The position numbers and the translations under genes are program-made. The notes beneath the pieces are model-generated. The model searched no databases, was not told the DNA's origin, and saw only the letters and a program-made list of their open reading frames with translations. 64,000 bases of DNA. Source: Streptomyces ureilyticus. Lineage in GTDB: Bacteria; Actinomycetota; Actinomycetes; Streptomycetales; Streptomycetaceae. Positions 63,032 through 64,000 of the stretch are shown here, piece after piece. The DNA is taken from contig NZ_JAAKZX010000008.1 of assembly GCF_011045025.1 (NCBI RefSeq), positions 1 to 64,000 on the forward strand, given 5' to 3'. How positions within the stretch are numbered: the first letter of the stretch is position 1; every line of letters begins with the position of its first letter.

Positions 63032-64000
63032 TCAGCGGCAGGCGCGGACGGCCGCGGCCGGCTGTGGCCGACGGGGGGAGCGCTCGGCGGCCGTACCCGC
63101 GCCGGCCAGCGGCGTGGGGTCACCGACCGCAGTGAGCGTGCTGGTCGCGCAGCCGAGTACGAGTTGGTACTCGGTCACCTCCGACGAGCCGAGCACCAGA
63201 TGGACGGAGGCGGTCCCGCCGCCCGCCGCGGCGATGTTGGACTCGGTGCTGAAGGGCAGCCGCGGCACCGTGGGGTTGAGGCCGAACTCCAGCCCGGTGA
63301 CGCGGGCGTGGCCGGGGTCGGCGGTGAAGAGCGCCGACAGGGCCGCGGCCGCGAGTGCGGACCCAGACTCCGCCGCTTTCATGCCGGTCACCACCCCATC
63401 CTGGACCGTGAGGACCAGCGGATAGTGGGAGAGCGCGGAGAGCTTCTCGTACCACTCCTGCCACAGGCCGGGCACGGGTCGGCGCCCGTACACCACCGGA
63501 CGTCCCTTGACGGCGACCCGGCCGTCCACCACGGCACCGGTCAACTGCTGGCGACCGGCCGGCGCGGCCTGCGCGACTCCCGGCCGGAAGGTGCCGGTGG
63601 CCGGTCCCTCGCCGCCGAGGCCGGTGCCGGTCACCGTGGCCAGCGAGCGGGTGAGCGGGTCCGTCAGGGCCAGACCGGCCGCCTCGGCCAGCGCGCCGGT
63701 CAGCGCCTCGGCGGTCCGCCGGATGGCCGCCGGGTCGCTCTCCTCGAGTGAGCGGAGCAGGGCGCGCAGCCGGTCGTGGGTGAGCGGCCCCGTGCCAGCG
63801 CGCAGCGTGGCGACCGCGCGTCCCGGTCCGACCTCCCGCGCGGGCGCCGATAGCAGCAGGTCGTCGCCGGCCACGACGAGGACATCGCTGCCGTCGGGCA
63901 CCTCCGAGCGCAGGATGTCCGTCAGCGTGCTGTCCTGGCTCGCGGTCACCTTCCGCCAGTCCTGGTAGCGGTGCGGAGGGTCGATGCGGACGATGTCCGA
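63032..64000 (-). CDS. Partial ORF of unknown function, resembling C-terminal lobe of M29-type aminopeptidases
   Basis: The frame is open from the right edge to 63032 with no stop, at least 322 residues, so the gene begins beyond the window. A GTG at 63949 has a ribosome-like GGAAG directly against it and is unlikely. The C-terminal half has GAVVDGRVAVKGRPVV, LVLTVQDGVVTG, VTGLEFGLNPTVP and a Gly-rich GGGTASVHLVLG. This order resembles the lobe of M29 (AmpS/aminopeptidase T) proteins, but metal ligands cannot be confirmed. Function unknown. It is on the far side of the IS. Confidence 0.5.
   Translation of the reverse strand, partial: SDIVRIDPPHRYQDWRKVTASQDSTLTDILRSEVPDGSDVLVVAGDDLLLSAPAREVGPGRAVATLRAGTGPLTHDRLRALLRSLEESDPAAIRRTAEALTGALAEAAGLALTDPLTRSLATVTGTGLGGEGPATGTFRPGVAQAAPAGRQQLTGAVVDGRVAVKGRPVVYGRRPVPGLWQEWYEKLSALSHYPLVLTVQDGVVTGMKAAESGSALAAAALSALFTADPGHARVTGLEFGLNPTVPRLPFSTESNIAAAGGGTASVHLVLGSSEVTEYQLVLGCATSTLTAVGDPTPLAGAGTAAERSPRRPQPAAAVRACR

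Overview
The window is high-GC actinobacterial DNA from a Streptomyces-type chromosome. GTG starts are frequent, third codon positions are GC-rich and terminators lack U-tracts. Hallmark genes are whiG, nsdA, four clustered type I signal peptidases, a glucose permease of the GlcP type and amtB-glnK-glnD. From memory, gene content and order follow one block of the S. coelicolor chromosome (roughly SCO5573 to SCO566x) read in reverse; this was not checked by search.

Layout. 0-6 kb: DUF4190 membrane protein, adenosine-deaminase family enzyme (probably aminodeoxyfutalosine deaminase), glycerophosphodiesterase, a membrane-anchored ECF sigma/zinc-finger fusion and a secreted serine hydrolase. 6-12 kb: amine (GABA/polyamine) catabolism set of aldehyde dehydrogenase, Lrp regulator and aminotransferase, then an ABC pair with a degenerate ATPase. 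12-18.3 kb: VOC protein, LOG protein, a mycothiol-dependent-type isomerase and a thiamine ABC transporter behind a TPP riboswitch. 18.5-24.5 kb: rlmN, cdsA, frr, pyrH, tsf, rpsB. 24.8-31.8 kb: M23 peptidase, TetR, whiG, dprA, yifB, yraN, DUF2469, NUDIX. 31.8-38 kb: sipZ, sipY, sipX, sipW, rplS, trmD, rimM, KH protein, rpsP. 38-43 kb: SprT-like protein, archaeal/eukaryotic-type proS, methyltransferase, ffh. 43-50 kb: glnD, glnK, amtB with a GlnR-like box, nsdA, a primase/polymerase-like protein. 50-61.1 kb: ftsY, LLM oxidoreductase, glcP, smc, a small coiled-coil protein, acylphosphatase, CAP-domain protein, HxlR regulator.

The conserved block breaks at about 61.24 kb. Only the C-terminal zinc-finger end of mutM (fpg) remains. 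It is followed by about 2.7 kb of accessory DNA: an excisionase-like DNA-binding protein, an internally deleted short-chain dehydrogenase remnant, an 861-bp IS6-family element whose transposase has an amber codon, and an unrecognised ORF that runs off the right edge. This is the only clear horizontally acquired or rearranged part.

Working together: ffh, ftsY and the Sip peptidases serve protein export. rpsB-tsf-pyrH-frr-cdsA-rlmN and rpsP-KH-rimM-trmD-rplS are translation operons. glnK/glnD/amtB sense and import ammonium. whiG and nsdA link the block to sporulation and antibiotic control. No CRISPR array, rRNA, tRNA or complete biosynthetic cluster was seen.
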